Part shown: piece by piece, positions 8,123-16,497 of the stretch
How the letters are laid out: the number at the start of each line of letters is the position of its first letter
Numbering within the stretch: position 1 is the first letter of the stretch
Assembly (NCBI RefSeq): GCF_007176755.1
Contig: NZ_BJTV01000007.1
Location: forward strand, 186,001 to 250,000
Length of the DNA stretch: 64,000 nt
Direction: 5' to 3'
From: Streptomyces sp. 1-11
GTDB taxonomy: Bacteria; Actinomycetota; Actinomycetes; Streptomycetales; Streptomycetaceae
The notes under the pieces: model-generated
What the model saw: only the letters and a program-made list of their open reading frames with translations
The model's database searches: none
What the model was told of the DNA's origin: nothing
Position numbers and translations under genes: made by a program

Positions 8123-9946
8123 TCAGCGCAGTTCGAGGCCCGCCAGGTCGCCGGCCTCGCGCCAGCGCCTGAGGATGTTCACGAACTCCACCGAGCCGCC
8201 GCCGTAGCTGGAGTTGAGCAGGGGCAGTCCGCCTGGGTCGCCCTCGTTGTTGTAGAGGCCGGGCGTGCAGTTCTCGAGGAAGTCGAGGTCGCCCGAGGCG
8301 AGCCGGAGGATCTCCTCGACCCATTCCTTCTCGCCGGCCTCGGAGGCCTCCACGACCCGGTGGCCGCGCTCCTCGACGCACTTGACGATGTGCGCGAGGT
8401 GCCGGGTCTGCTCGCCCAGCATGTAGGCGATGTTGACGTGCCGCCCGGCCTGGACCTTGGACAGGATGAAGCAGTTGGGGAAGCCGTGCACCTGGAGTCC
8501 GTGCAGGGTGTGCGCCCCCTGCGCCCACTTCTCCGACAGCCGCACGCCGCCGCGGCCGACGATGTCGTAGCCCGCGCGCTCGGTGTACGGGACGGCGAAC
8601 TCGTGCTCGTAGCCGGTGGCGAAGATCAGGCAGTCGACCGGGTACTCGCGGCCGTTCGCGACCACCCCGGCCGCGGTGAGCCGTTCGACGCCCTGCCCCT
8701 GGGTGTCGACCAGGGTCACATTGGGCCGGTTGAAGGTCTGCAGGTAACCGTCGTGGAAGCAGGGCCGCTTGCAGTACACGCGGTAGTACGGCTTGAGGGC
8801 CGCCGCGGTCGCGGGGTCGGTGACGACGCTGTCGATGCGGGCGCGCAGCTCCTCCATCTTGCGGAAGTCCGCCCGTTCGGCGGCCAGCGCACGCTCCTTG
8901 GGATCGCCTCCGGTGTCGCCGGTGGGCAGGATCGCGGCGGCCAGCTCGGCCGTGGTCTGGGTCCAGCGGTCCTGGACCAGGTCCTCGTCCTGCGGAATGC
9001 CGGAGGTCAGCGCGTGGAAGTTCTCCATCCGGCGCTGCTGCCAGCCCGCCTCCAGGCTCTCCGCCCAGCCGGGCGGGGTCGGCCGGTTGCCGCGGACATC
9101 GACCGCTGCCGGGGTGCGCTGGAAGACGTACAGCCGCTCGGCCCACTCGGCGAGGTGCGGGGCGAGCTGGACGGTCGTCGAGCCGGTGCCGATGACGCCG
9201 ACCCTCTTGTCCTTGAGCCCGGTCAGGCCGCCGGTGCTGTCGCCGCCGGTGTAGCCGAAGTCCCAGCGGCTGGTGTGGAAGGAGTGCCCGGCGAACGTCT
9301 CCAGGCCCGGCAGCCCGGGGAGTTTGGGGCGGTGCATCAGACCGATCGACATGGCCACGTACCGGGCGCGGAACAGATCCCCCCGGTCGGTGCGCACCAG
9401 CCACCTCGCGGCGGCCTCGTCCCAGCGCAGCTCGGTGACGGTGGTCTGGAACAGGGCGTCGCGGTAGAGGCCGTACCGGTGGGCGATCCGCTGGAGGTGG
9501 GCGAAGATCTCGGGCCCGGTGGAGTACTTCTCGGTCGGTATGGTGCCGATCTCCTCGAGCAGCGGCATGTAGACGTAGCTCTCCACGTCGCACCGGACGC
9601 CGGGGAAGCGGTTCCAGTACCAGGTGCCGCCGACGTCGCCGGCCTCGTCGATCAGCCGGATGCGTTCCAGGCCGGTCTCCTCGCGTAAGCGGGCGCCGGT
9701 CAGCAGGCCGCCGATGCCGGCGCCGACGACGGCGACGTCCACCTCGTCGGTGAGCGGTTCGCGCTCCCGCCGCTCGGTGTAGGGGTCCCGCGCGTAGCGG
9801 CTGAAGTCACCGCGCGCGAACTGGTAGGTGCGGCCGACGCCGCGCTTGTCGCGCTCCTGCCGGTACTTCTCCCTCACCGCTTCCAGGTCCACGGTCAGTG
9901 TTTCGTCGTCGCGGTCGTCGCGGTCGTCGTTTTCGGCACGGGCCAC
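8123..9946 (-). CDS. penE: Baeyer-Villiger monooxygenase (pentalenolactone D synthase)
   Basis: FAD- and NADPH-dependent Baeyer-Villiger monooxygenase that inserts oxygen into 1-deoxy-11-oxopentalenate to form the delta-lactone. It has the FAD Rossmann motif VVGAGIGG, the type I fingerprint FAGHSFHTSRW and a second Rossmann motif VIGTGSTT. The start is uncertain. GTG at 9946 (607 residues) has GAGGAGGAG just before it and overlaps the end of penF; GTG at 9892 (589 residues) has no visible ribosome site. The overlapped end contains a 9-base tandem repeat that reads DDRDDRDD. A TTA codon at 9688-9686 makes translation likely to depend on bldA tRNA. PenF in the same operon makes the ketone substrate. 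Confidence 0.93.
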   Translation of the reverse strand: MARAENDDRDDRDDETLTVDLEAVREKYRQERDKRGVGRTYQFARGDFSRYARDPYTERREREPLTDEVDVAVVGAGIGGLLTGARLREETGLERIRLIDEAGDVGGTWYWNRFPGVRCDVESYVYMPLLEEIGTIPTEKYSTGPEIFAHLQRIAHRYGLYRDALFQTTVTELRWDEAAARWLVRTDRGDLFRARYVAMSIGLMHRPKLPGLPGLETFAGHSFHTSRWDFGYTGGDSTGGLTGLKDKRVGVIGTGSTTVQLAPHLAEWAERLYVFQRTPAAVDVRGNRPTPPGWAESLEAGWQQRRMENFHALTSGIPQDEDLVQDRWTQTTAELAAAILPTGDTGGDPKERALAAERADFRKMEELRARIDSVVTDPATAAALKPYYRVYCKRPCFHDGYLQTFNRPNVTLVDTQGQGVERLTAAGVVANGREYPVDCLIFATGYEHEFAVPYTERAGYDIVGRGGVRLSEKWAQGAHTLHGLQVHGFPNCFILSKVQAGRHVNIAYMLGEQTRHLAHIVKCVEERGHRVVEASEAGEKEWVEEILRLASGDLDFLENCTPGLYNNEGDPGGLPLLNSSYGGGSVEFVNILRRWREAGDLAGLELR

Positions 9947-10731
9947 AGCTCCTCCTCGGGGGAAGGGGGCGGAAGGGGAACATGACGCCATACGTCGTCG
10001 AACTGATCGCGCAGCCGCAGCGGGGCGTCGGAGTTGCTGAAGAGATAGAAGCGGTCGGAGCCGAGGGCCTCCCACACGACTCCGGCGACGTCCTCGGCGC
10101 TCACCGAGGTGTCGCCGCCCGCGCCGCGCGGAGCCGTCAGGCCCTCGACCATGGGGGTGTCGACCCGTCCGGGACACAGCACCGACACCCGGACCGCGGT
10201 GCCCCGCAGATCGGCGCGCAGACTGCGGGCGACGGCGAGGTCGGCGTGCTTGGAGGCGGCGTAGGCGGCGCTGCCCGCGCCGACGACGAAGGCGGACATC
10301 GAGGCGGTGTGGATCAGATGGGCGGGCCGGCCGCGCTCCAGCAGCCGGGGTACGAAGGCGCGGGCCACCAGGACGTGCGCCCAGTGGTTCACCTCGAAGA
10401 CCTGCCGCATCCGCTCCAGCGGCACTTCCCACAGCGGCTGCCCCACGGGGCCGAGGACTCCGGCGTTGTTGCACACCACGTCGATGTCGCCGAGCCGGTC
10501 GAACGCCGTCTCCGCGAGCCGCTCGACGGCGTCCGGGTCGGTCAGGTCGGCGGTCACGGCGGTGACCCGGGCGCCCTGCGCGGTGAGTTCGGCGGCTTTG
10601 CGGTGCAGCGCGCCGCCCTCGACGTCGGCCATGACGACGCCGGCGCCGGCCCGTGCGAAGCGGGCGCTGAGCGCGAGGCCGATGCCGCTGGCCGCGCCGG
10701 TCACCACGGCCGCCCTTGTCTGTGAGTGCAC
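9895..10731 (-). CDS. penF: Short-chain dehydrogenase (1-deoxy-11beta-hydroxypentalenate dehydrogenase)
   Basis: Classical short-chain dehydrogenase that oxidises the 11-beta hydroxyl added by PenH to the 11-ketone used by PenE. It shows the cofactor motif TGAASGIG at residues 12-19, NNAG near residue 88, Ser in the HTASMS segment, and YAASK as the catalytic Tyr/Lys pair. It has 278 residues with a GTG start. The C terminus (PKTTTATTATTKH) is repetitive and overlaps the penE start in another frame, which suggests recent change of the tail and couples translation to penE. Confidence 0.92.
   Translation of the reverse strand: MHSQTRAAVVTGAASGIGLALSARFARAGAGVVMADVEGGALHRKAAELTAQGARVTAVTADLTDPDAVERLAETAFDRLGDIDVVCNNAGVLGPVGQPLWEVPLERMRQVFEVNHWAHVLVARAFVPRLLERGRPAHLIHTASMSAFVVGAGSAAYAASKHADLAVARSLRADLRGTAVRVSVLCPGRVDTPMVEGLTAPRGAGGDTSVSAEDVAGVVWEALGSDRFYLFSNSDAPLRLRDQFDDVWRHVPLPPPSPEEELWPVPKTTTATTATTKH
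9905..9929. repeat. 9-base tandem repeat in the penF/penE overlap
   Basis: Two full copies and most of a third of GTCGTCGCG. The tract is read on the minus strand in two frames: it encodes the Thr/Ala tail of PenF and the Asp/Arg head of PenE. Since the unit is a multiple of three, copy changes would preserve both frames. Confidence 0.8.
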
Positions 10732-10831
10732 TTCGCTGTCTCCGCTTCCGCGTGCGGGAACGCCGAAGGACGGCGCGCCGCTTGCCGACGAGAAGGTCTG
10801 GATCAGATCGCGCCGTTCGGGGGCCGGGGAG

Positions 10832-12286
10832 TCACCGGGGGTCGGGGAGCTTCAGACTGATCAGCAGGACGGTCACCGCGAAACACGCCAGCAGGACGAC
10901 GACGAGCACGGCAGCCGTGACGGTCGACAGCCAACCGGACAGGGAGACGTACAGGGTCCCGCCGACGGTCGCGCCCAGCGCGGTCGCCATCTGCTGGCTG
11001 GTCACCAGCACCCCGCTGCCCATGCCCGCCTGCGCCGCGGGTACGTCGGCGAGGATCATCCGGAACAGCGTCGGGCCGGTCAGCGCCGCGCCCACTCCGT
11101 AGCAGCCGATGCCGGCGAGCACGAGCGCCAGGGAGGGGTGCGGCCAGCCCAGCCCGATCACCAGCGCCAGCAGCAGCAGGCCCGCGCACTGGACGAGGGC
11201 GCCCAGGGTGACGATCCGGCCGCCGAGAGCGGCCGCGATCCTCGGGGTGAACAGCGTCACTACGAAGAACGCCGCGGCGAACGGCACCAGCACCCCGCCG
11301 GAGGCGAGCCCGTCCAGGCCGAAGTGGCCCTGCGCGACCAGCGCGTAGACGAACAGGAAGGCGCCGAAGCCGGCCGAGAACGGCACCATCGCCGCGAGCC
11401 CCCTGCGCATGCCCGGATGGGACAGCACCTTTGGGGACAGCAGCGGTGAGCCGCCCCGCGCCTCCAGCGCGCGTTCGGCCCGCACCAGCGCCAGCGCCGT
11501 CGCCGCGGCGACCACGAGCAGCGACCACAGCCACAGCGGCCAGCCCAGGTCCGGGCCCGCCACGATGACGGCCAGGAGGCAGACCATGGTGACACCGAAC
11601 AGCACGGTGCCCACCGGGTCGAACCCCGGCTTGGCGTCGGCCCTGGTCGCGGGGACGCGTCGGACGAGCAGCAGCGCGGCCACGCCGATCGGCACGTTGA
11701 TCGCGAAGACCGACCGCCAGCCCATTCCCGCGACGTCCAGCGAGACCAGCAGCCCGCCCAGGATCTGCCCCACGACCATGCCGAGGGCCGCGGTCGCCCC
11801 GTACATGCCGATCGCACGGGCGCGCGCCTGCCCCGCCGTGACCGCCTGGATCGTCGCCAGCACCTGCGGTACCAGCATGGCGGCCGCGGCGCCCTGCAGC
11901 AGACGGGCCGCGACGAGGAACTCGATGGTCGGGGCGAGTCCGCACAGTGCGGAGGTGACGGTGAACGCGGCCAGCCCCCAGGCGTACAGGCGCCGCCTGC
12001 CGAAGGCGTCGCCCAGACGGCCGCCCAGCACCAGGCCGACGGCGTAGGTGAGGCCGTAGCCCGACACCACCAGCTCCAGCGCGGCGGCGCCGCCGTTCAG
12101 GTCGTCGCTGATCGAGGACAGCGCCACGTTGACGATGGAGGCGTCCACGATGGACAGGGCGTATCCGGTGAGCACCACCATGAGGGCGATGCCGCTGAGC
12201 CCCGCGGCGGCCGGTGCTGTGCCGGCCCGGGACTGCTGTGCCGCGCTGGGCCCCGTCAGAGGGGGGAGACCCTCGCGTTTCGTCAT
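10832..12286 (-). CDS. penG: MFS drug exporter of the pentalenolactone cluster (PenG/PtlG type)
   Basis: Major facilitator transporter of the 14-helix DHA2 type, 484 residues, with many hydrophobic spans. The motif A-like segment GGRLGDAFGRRRLY follows the second span, and a motif C-like glycine-rich helix is GMVVGQILGGLL. It probably exports pentalenolactone and so adds to the resistance given by Gap1. It is the fourth gene from the head of the pen operon, between penH and penF, the position of ptlG in Streptomyces avermitilis. Substrate is inferred from context only. Confidence 0.9.
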   Translation of the reverse strand: MTKREGLPPLTGPSAAQQSRAGTAPAAAGLSGIALMVVLTGYALSIVDASIVNVALSSISDDLNGGAAALELVVSGYGLTYAVGLVLGGRLGDAFGRRRLYAWGLAAFTVTSALCGLAPTIEFLVAARLLQGAAAAMLVPQVLATIQAVTAGQARARAIGMYGATAALGMVVGQILGGLLVSLDVAGMGWRSVFAINVPIGVAALLLVRRVPATRADAKPGFDPVGTVLFGVTMVCLLAVIVAGPDLGWPLWLWSLLVVAAATALALVRAERALEARGGSPLLSPKVLSHPGMRRGLAAMVPFSAGFGAFLFVYALVAQGHFGLDGLASGGVLVPFAAAFFVVTLFTPRIAAALGGRIVTLGALVQCAGLLLLALVIGLGWPHPSLALVLAGIGCYGVGAALTGPTLFRMILADVPAAQAGMGSGVLVTSQQMATALGATVGGTLYVSLSGWLSTVTAAVLVVVLLACFAVTVLLISLKLPDPR

Positions 12287-12344
12287 GCGTTGCCTACCAG
12301 GCTTCGGTGGGGGGACGGTTGAGGCGGGTTCGGGGACGCCGACG

Positions 12345-13196
12345 TCACTCGGTGGTGGTGGGAGTGCCGGTGATCTTCGACATGATTCCCTTGGAGGCGT
12401 CCTTCGCGGACTCCGGCCAGGGGGTCAGGGCGTTGAAACCCCGGTGCGAGGAGGCGGGCTGGATACGGGTGTCCATCGACATCCGCATGCCGGCCGGGTC
12501 CACCGAGACGTTCGGCAGGGACTTGTGGCACATGAAGGCGTGGAAGAGGAGCACGTCACCCGGTTCCATGGGCGAGAACAGCAGTTCCTCGTCCGCGCCG
12601 AACTCGGCGGCCGGTATGCCGCGCACGGCGTGGCCGAAGCGGCGGAAGTTCTCGGTGAGGACGTGCTCGCGCGGGCCCTTCTTGTGGCTGCCGTCGGCGA
12701 TGGCGACGCCGCCCGTGCCCCGGGTCGTCGGAAGCAGCGGTATCCAGGCGGTGCGGAAGTCCTTGTTAGGGCCTATGTAGAAGCCGTCCTGGTGCAGTGG
12801 CGTCAGGAAGCTGGGCTCCGCGGAATCCGGCGCCGAGGGGTAGTAGCGGATCGTCGTCGACTTGAAGACGAAGACGGGCTCGCCGAAGACCTTCTCCCAC
12901 ACCTTGAGGGTCGAGGGGTGGTTCCACAGATCGTCGTACCTGACGTGGTCGTGCATCGCCACCTCGTCGACCGCCTCGTAGGACTCGATGGTGAGGGTGT
13001 CGAGCGTGGTGCCGGGGGCGGCGTGGCCGAGCGCGATCAGGCCCTGCAGCATCTGCTCGGCGGTGGTCCGCACGAGTTCACGGTCCAGGACGCCGCGCAG
13101 ATAGACGTAGCCGTGCTCGTCGTAGAACCGGTCGAGGGCCTCATGGTCGTCGAGAAGAGGCGTGCAGTCGGCGTAGTCGCTGAAAGTGTCCGTCAT
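12345..13196 (-). CDS. penH: 1-deoxypentalenic acid 11beta-hydroxylase (PhyH-type dioxygenase)
   Basis: Fe(II)/2-oxoglutarate-dependent hydroxylase of the phytanoyl-CoA dioxygenase family, orthologous to PtlH/PenH, which adds the 11-beta hydroxyl to 1-deoxypentalenic acid. The iron-binding pair is in PLHQDGFYIGP. The distal His is in FMCHKSLPN, and the 2-oxoglutarate Arg in GMRMSMDTR. It has 283 residues. The ATG at 13196 follows AAGGAACC. In Streptomyces exfoliatus the penM-penH gap is reported as a PenR target. The equivalent 139-base gap here (13197-13335) shows no copy of the palindrome seen at penR. Confidence 0.94.
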   Translation of the reverse strand: MTDTFSDYADCTPLLDDHEALDRFYDEHGYVYLRGVLDRELVRTTAEQMLQGLIALGHAAPGTTLDTLTIESYEAVDEVAMHDHVRYDDLWNHPSTLKVWEKVFGEPVFVFKSTTIRYYPSAPDSAEPSFLTPLHQDGFYIGPNKDFRTAWIPLLPTTRGTGGVAIADGSHKKGPREHVLTENFRRFGHAVRGIPAAEFGADEELLFSPMEPGDVLLFHAFMCHKSLPNVSVDPAGMRMSMDTRIQPASSHRGFNALTPWPESAKDASKGIMSKITGTPTTTE

Positions 13197-13335
13197 GGTT
13201 CCTTGTCCTCGTGACGTCTGTGCGTGGGGGAGGGAGCGTCGAAGATCCGGGTGGGCGGACGGTCTCGATCCGGCGGCGGGCGCCGTCTACGACCATGAAG
13301 GGTGGACGGCGCTGCTTTCGCCGGCGCGACGTCAC

Positions 13336-14532
13336 TCAGAAGGTGACGGGAATTTCGTCGAACCCGCCGGTGATGCGGTGCTCCTGCCAGCGCAGCGACT
13401 CCTCGGGCACCGCGAGCCGCAGGTCGGGCAGTCTGCGGAACAGCCGCTCGAACACCGCGGTGAGCTCGATCCGGGCCAGCGTGCGGCCGATGCAGTGCCG
13501 GGCGCCGTGCCCGAAGGCCAGGTGCGACCTGGGCCTGACCCGGGTCAGGTCGAACAGGCCGCCGTCGGGGAACGCCCGGTCGTCGTAGTTGGCCGCGCCG
13601 ATGGCGAGCATCACCGCGTCCCCGGTCCGGATCACCGTCTCCCCGACGGTGATGTCGCCGTGCGCGTAGCGGGGGATCAGCGCGTTGGACCCCTTGCCGC
13701 CGACGCCCAGGCGCAGGATCTCCTCCACCGCGGCCGGCGCGAGTCCGGGATTCTCGGCCAACTGGGCACGCTGCACGGGATTGCGCAGCAGCAGCAGGGT
13801 GCCCAGGTCGATGCGGACGATGGTGGTCTCGTAGCCGAACAGGAGCACGGCGTTGCCCAGGTGGGCGATGTCCGCGTCGGAGAGCGCGCCGTCCTTCTCG
13901 GCGATCAGCTCGGACAGGATGTCGTCGCCCGGCTCGACCCTCTTGCGTGCCACGAGTTCCAGCATGTAGTCGACGACCTGCTGGAAGGTGTTCGCGGAGT
14001 GCTCGTTGTCGCTCTGGTCGAACGTGCCCCTCGCCCACTGCCCGAACCGCTCCCGGTCGGCCAACGGCACGCCGAGCAGGTCGCAGACCACCATGGTCGG
14101 CAACGGGAACGACAGCACGCGGTGCAGGTCGACCGGCGGGGCACTGGCGGCCAACTGGTCGAGCAGCTCGTCGACATGGTGCTCGATCCGCGTCTTCATC
14201 AGGCGCAGCCGGCGCGTGGAGAACCGGGGTATGAGCAGCGAGCGCATCTGCGCGTGCCTGGCCGGCTCGGTCTCGTGGTCGTCCCCGGCCATCAACGCGA
14301 CCATGAAGGCCCTGGCGGCGCTCTTGGCGGACGGCTGCGGGTTGGGATTGCTGAGACGGAGCCGGCGGTCGGCGAGCAGGGTCCGTACCTCGTCGTAGCG
14401 GGTGACCAGCCAGGCGTCCTCACCGGCGGTCCCCACCCGGGCGATCGGCCCCTCCTTCTGCAGTGCGAGCATCTGGGGGGCGATGCCCATGATGTCCGGG
14501 TTGTCGAACGGTAACCTCGGGAGATCCGTCAT
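13336..14532 (-). CDS. penM: Pentalenolactone synthase, cytochrome P450 (PenM/PntM type)
   Basis: CYP161C-type P450 that converts pentalenolactone F to pentalenolactone by oxidative rearrangement, the final pathway step. The heme loop is FGHGARHCIG and the K-helix EEILR. The unusual active-site residues reported for PntM, M77, M81 and F232, are all found at exactly these positions when counting from the ATG at 14532 (398 residues). This supports both the start and the function. Codon 7 is TTA (14514-14512), so translation probably needs bldA tRNA. The longer frame with a start at 14583 adds a low-complexity leader and is not preferred. Confidence 0.95.
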   Translation of the reverse strand: MTDLPRLPFDNPDIMGIAPQMLALQKEGPIARVGTAGEDAWLVTRYDEVRTLLADRRLRLSNPNPQPSAKSAARAFMVALMAGDDHETEPARHAQMRSLLIPRFSTRRLRLMKTRIEHHVDELLDQLAASAPPVDLHRVLSFPLPTMVVCDLLGVPLADRERFGQWARGTFDQSDNEHSANTFQQVVDYMLELVARKRVEPGDDILSELIAEKDGALSDADIAHLGNAVLLFGYETTIVRIDLGTLLLLRNPVQRAQLAENPGLAPAAVEEILRLGVGGKGSNALIPRYAHGDITVGETVIRTGDAVMLAIGAANYDDRAFPDGGLFDLTRVRPRSHLAFGHGARHCIGRTLARIELTAVFERLFRRLPDLRLAVPEESLRWQEHRITGGFDEIPVTF

Positions 14533-14710
14533 GTGGTCCGTCCTCGTGGCGTCGTGCGTGGGAGTCGTCGGGCATCCGGGCACGCCGACGGCGTTCGCCG
14601 CGTCGGGTGCGCTGCGCGCCGGTTCACGGGCGCGCCGAAACGGCGGCCGCCGCCGGGGCGGCCGACCGTTGCTGACGTGCGGGTGGTGCAGACGCCGGGT
14701 CGGCGAGGAG

Positions 14711-15715
14711 CTACAGGGACGACCCGATGAGCGTCGCCAGGTCGATGAGGCGGTTGGAGTAACCCCACTCGTTGTCGTACCAGCCGACGACCTTGACCTG
14801 CGGGCCGGACACCCGGGTGAGCCCGGCGTCGAAGACGCAGGAGGCCGGGTCGCCCACGATGTCGGTGCTCACCAGGGGCGCGTCCACGTAGGACAGCAAG
14901 CCCTTGTACGGTCCCGAGGCCGCGGCCGCGTACGCCTCCTTCACCTCCTCCACCGAGGTGCCGCGGCGGGTGGTGACGGTGAGGTCGGTGACCGAGCCGG
15001 TGGGGACGGGCACCCGCAGGGCGAAGGCGTCCAGCCGGCCTGCGAGTTCCGGCAGGACGAGGCCGATGGCCTTGGCGGCGCCGCTGGAGGTGGGCACGAT
15101 GTTCAGGGCCGCGGCCCGGGCCCGGCGCAGGTCCTTGTGCGGGGCGTCCTGGAGGTTCTGGTCCTGCGTGTAGGCGTGGACCGTGGTCATCATGCCGGCG
15201 TCGATGCCGACGGCGTCGTGCAGCACCTTGGCCAGTACGCCGAGGCAGTTGGTGGTGCAGGAGGCGTTGGAGATGATGGTGTGGCGCTCGGGATCGTAGT
15301 CGCCGTCGTTGACGCCCAGCACCACCGTGAAGTCCTCGCCGCTGGCCGGAGCGGCGATGATGACCTTCTTCGCTCCGCCGTCGACGTGCGAGCGCGCCTT
15401 CGCGGCGTCGGTGAAGATGCCGGTGGACTCGATCACGATGTCCACTCCCAGGTCGCCCCACGGCAGGGCGCCGGGGTCGCGCTCGGCGAGGACCTTGATC
15501 GTCCGGTCGCCCACGCGGATCGCGCCCGGTTCGGCGGTGACCTCCTCGGGGAAGCGTCCGAGGATCGAGTCATAGGCGAGCAGGTGGGCCATCGTGGGCA
15601 CGTCGCCCAGGTCGTTGACGGCGACGATCTCCAGCTCCGAGGACCGCGCGGCCGCCGCCCGGAAGACGTTGCGGCCGATGCGTCCGAAGCCGTTGATGCC
15701 GATTCGCACAGTCAT
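14711..15715 (-). CDS. gap1: Pentalenolactone-insensitive glyceraldehyde-3-phosphate dehydrogenase
   Basis: GAPDH of 334 residues and the presumed self-resistance gene. Pentalenolactone alkylates the active-site Cys of ordinary GAPDH; gap1 products in producer strains tolerate it. It shows the NAD motif GINGFGRIGR, the catalytic SNASCTTNC and the C-terminal WYDNEWGYSNR, so it looks like an active enzyme. A good site (GAGGAA) lies before the ATG at 15715. It heads the minus-strand cluster and faces penR across a 140-base gap, so it is likely controlled by PenR. Resistance is inferred from family and position; I cannot name the resistance residues from sequence alone. Confidence 0.93.
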   Translation of the reverse strand: MTVRIGINGFGRIGRNVFRAAAARSSELEIVAVNDLGDVPTMAHLLAYDSILGRFPEEVTAEPGAIRVGDRTIKVLAERDPGALPWGDLGVDIVIESTGIFTDAAKARSHVDGGAKKVIIAAPASGEDFTVVLGVNDGDYDPERHTIISNASCTTNCLGVLAKVLHDAVGIDAGMMTTVHAYTQDQNLQDAPHKDLRRARAAALNIVPTSSGAAKAIGLVLPELAGRLDAFALRVPVPTGSVTDLTVTTRRGTSVEEVKEAYAAAASGPYKGLLSYVDAPLVSTDIVGDPASCVFDAGLTRVSGPQVKVVGWYDNEWGYSNRLIDLATLIGSSL

Positions 15716-15759
15716 TTGGTGTGTTCCTCACCTAGCGCTCTACAAATCCGTTGACGCGC

Positions 15760-15779
15760 CGTTGCGCCGAGGTGCAACG
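15760..15779. promoter_or_regulatory. Inverted repeat CGTTGC-N8-GCAACG between penR and gap1
   Basis: Perfect 6-base arms in the divergent penR-gap1 spacer, with MarR-like TTGC/GCAA half-sites. A candidate operator for PenR on the gap1 side. The family and the regulated spacer are known from related clusters; this exact site is inferred. Confidence 0.4.
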
Positions 15780-15826
15780 CGGGCCGTACGCCTGGACGCG
15801 GCGTCCGGCACGCAATCGATCAGGAG

Positions 15827-15836
15827 CTTATATAAG
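15827..15836. promoter_or_regulatory. Palindrome CTTATATAAG in the penR promoter
   Basis: Perfect 10-base A/T-rich palindrome 19 bases before the penR GTG, strikingly A/T-rich for this genome. It overlaps a possible -10 element (TATAAG). MarR/SlyA proteins often bind such sites, so this is the best candidate autoregulatory operator. Confidence 0.5.
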
Positions 15837-15855
15837 TCTGCGATACATTTCCAGG

Positions 15856-16317
15856 GTGACTCCTACTCAGCGTGCCGACCAGAACACCGACTTGGACGTG
15901 GGTGACCTCACCAGGGCGATCGAGAACTTCAACCGCTACTACATCCGGCTTCCCGCGGTGCAGAAGCTGTCGTTCACGACTCTGTCCGTGCTGGACACAC
16001 TGGCCCTCAGCGGTCCGAAGCGGCTCACCGAACTCGCCAGGACCGAGCAGATCAGCCAGCCGGGGCTCACCCAGCTGGTCACCCGGCTCGAGCGAGACGA
16101 CCTGGTCCGGCGCCACCCCGACCCGGCCGACGGACGCGCCGTCCTCGTCCACATCACGGACAGCGGCCGGAAGATCGGCCAGTCCCGGCGCGAGGACCGG
16201 GGCCGCCACCTGATCCCCCTGATCGCCCAGCTGACGCCCGCCGAACGACAGGCGATCGCCGCGGCCCTGCCCGCCCTCACACGTCTGGCCGAACTCGGAG
16301 CCGAAGCCGCACGGTAG
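15856..16317 (+). CDS. penR: MarR/SlyA-family regulator of the pentalenolactone cluster
   Basis: Winged-helix MarR-family protein of 153 residues. The recognition region is TELARTEQISQPGLTQLVTRLE and the wing RHPDPADGRAVLVHIT. PenR/PntR homologues bind the penR-gap1 spacer and are released by pentalenolactone and late intermediates, which gives product-induced expression and resistance. The start is taken as GTG at 15856; a longer frame from 15751 would run through the palindromes of the promoter. It is divergent from gap1, as in other pen/pnt clusters. Ligand response is inferred from the family. Confidence 0.9.
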   Translation: MTPTQRADQNTDLDVGDLTRAIENFNRYYIRLPAVQKLSFTTLSVLDTLALSGPKRLTELARTEQISQPGLTQLVTRLERDDLVRRHPDPADGRAVLVHITDSGRKIGQSRREDRGRHLIPLIAQLTPAERQAIAAALPALTRLAELGAEAAR

Positions 16318-16418
16318 GCGCGATCGCGCGACCCGGCCGATGAGTCGGAAGTCGACGTGCTCGGGCACGGACGAGAAAGACAACAGGGCCTCCGGGAACC
16401 ACTCGGAATTGGGAACTA

Positions 16419-16447
16419 CCCTCTGTACAAAGGGCGTTGACGCAACG
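16419..16447. promoter_or_regulatory. Two abutting palindromes upstream of the STAND protein gene
   Basis: CCCTCTGTACAAAGGG (16419-16434, 14 of 16 bases symmetric around TGTACA) is followed directly by CGTTG-ACG-CAACG (16435-16447, perfect arms). They lie 50 to 79 bases before the chosen start. The second resembles the TTGC/GCAA half-sites near penR. Candidate operators; no factor is assigned. Confidence 0.4.
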
Positions 16448-16497
16448 CACGGGTGTGCGATCCATGTGGTTCTCGGGCCGGTCAGGGGGCAGGACGG

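Noticed and set aside
15751..15855. Extended start for penR
   Set aside because: It would translate through the promoter palindromes and add residues unlike MarR proteins.
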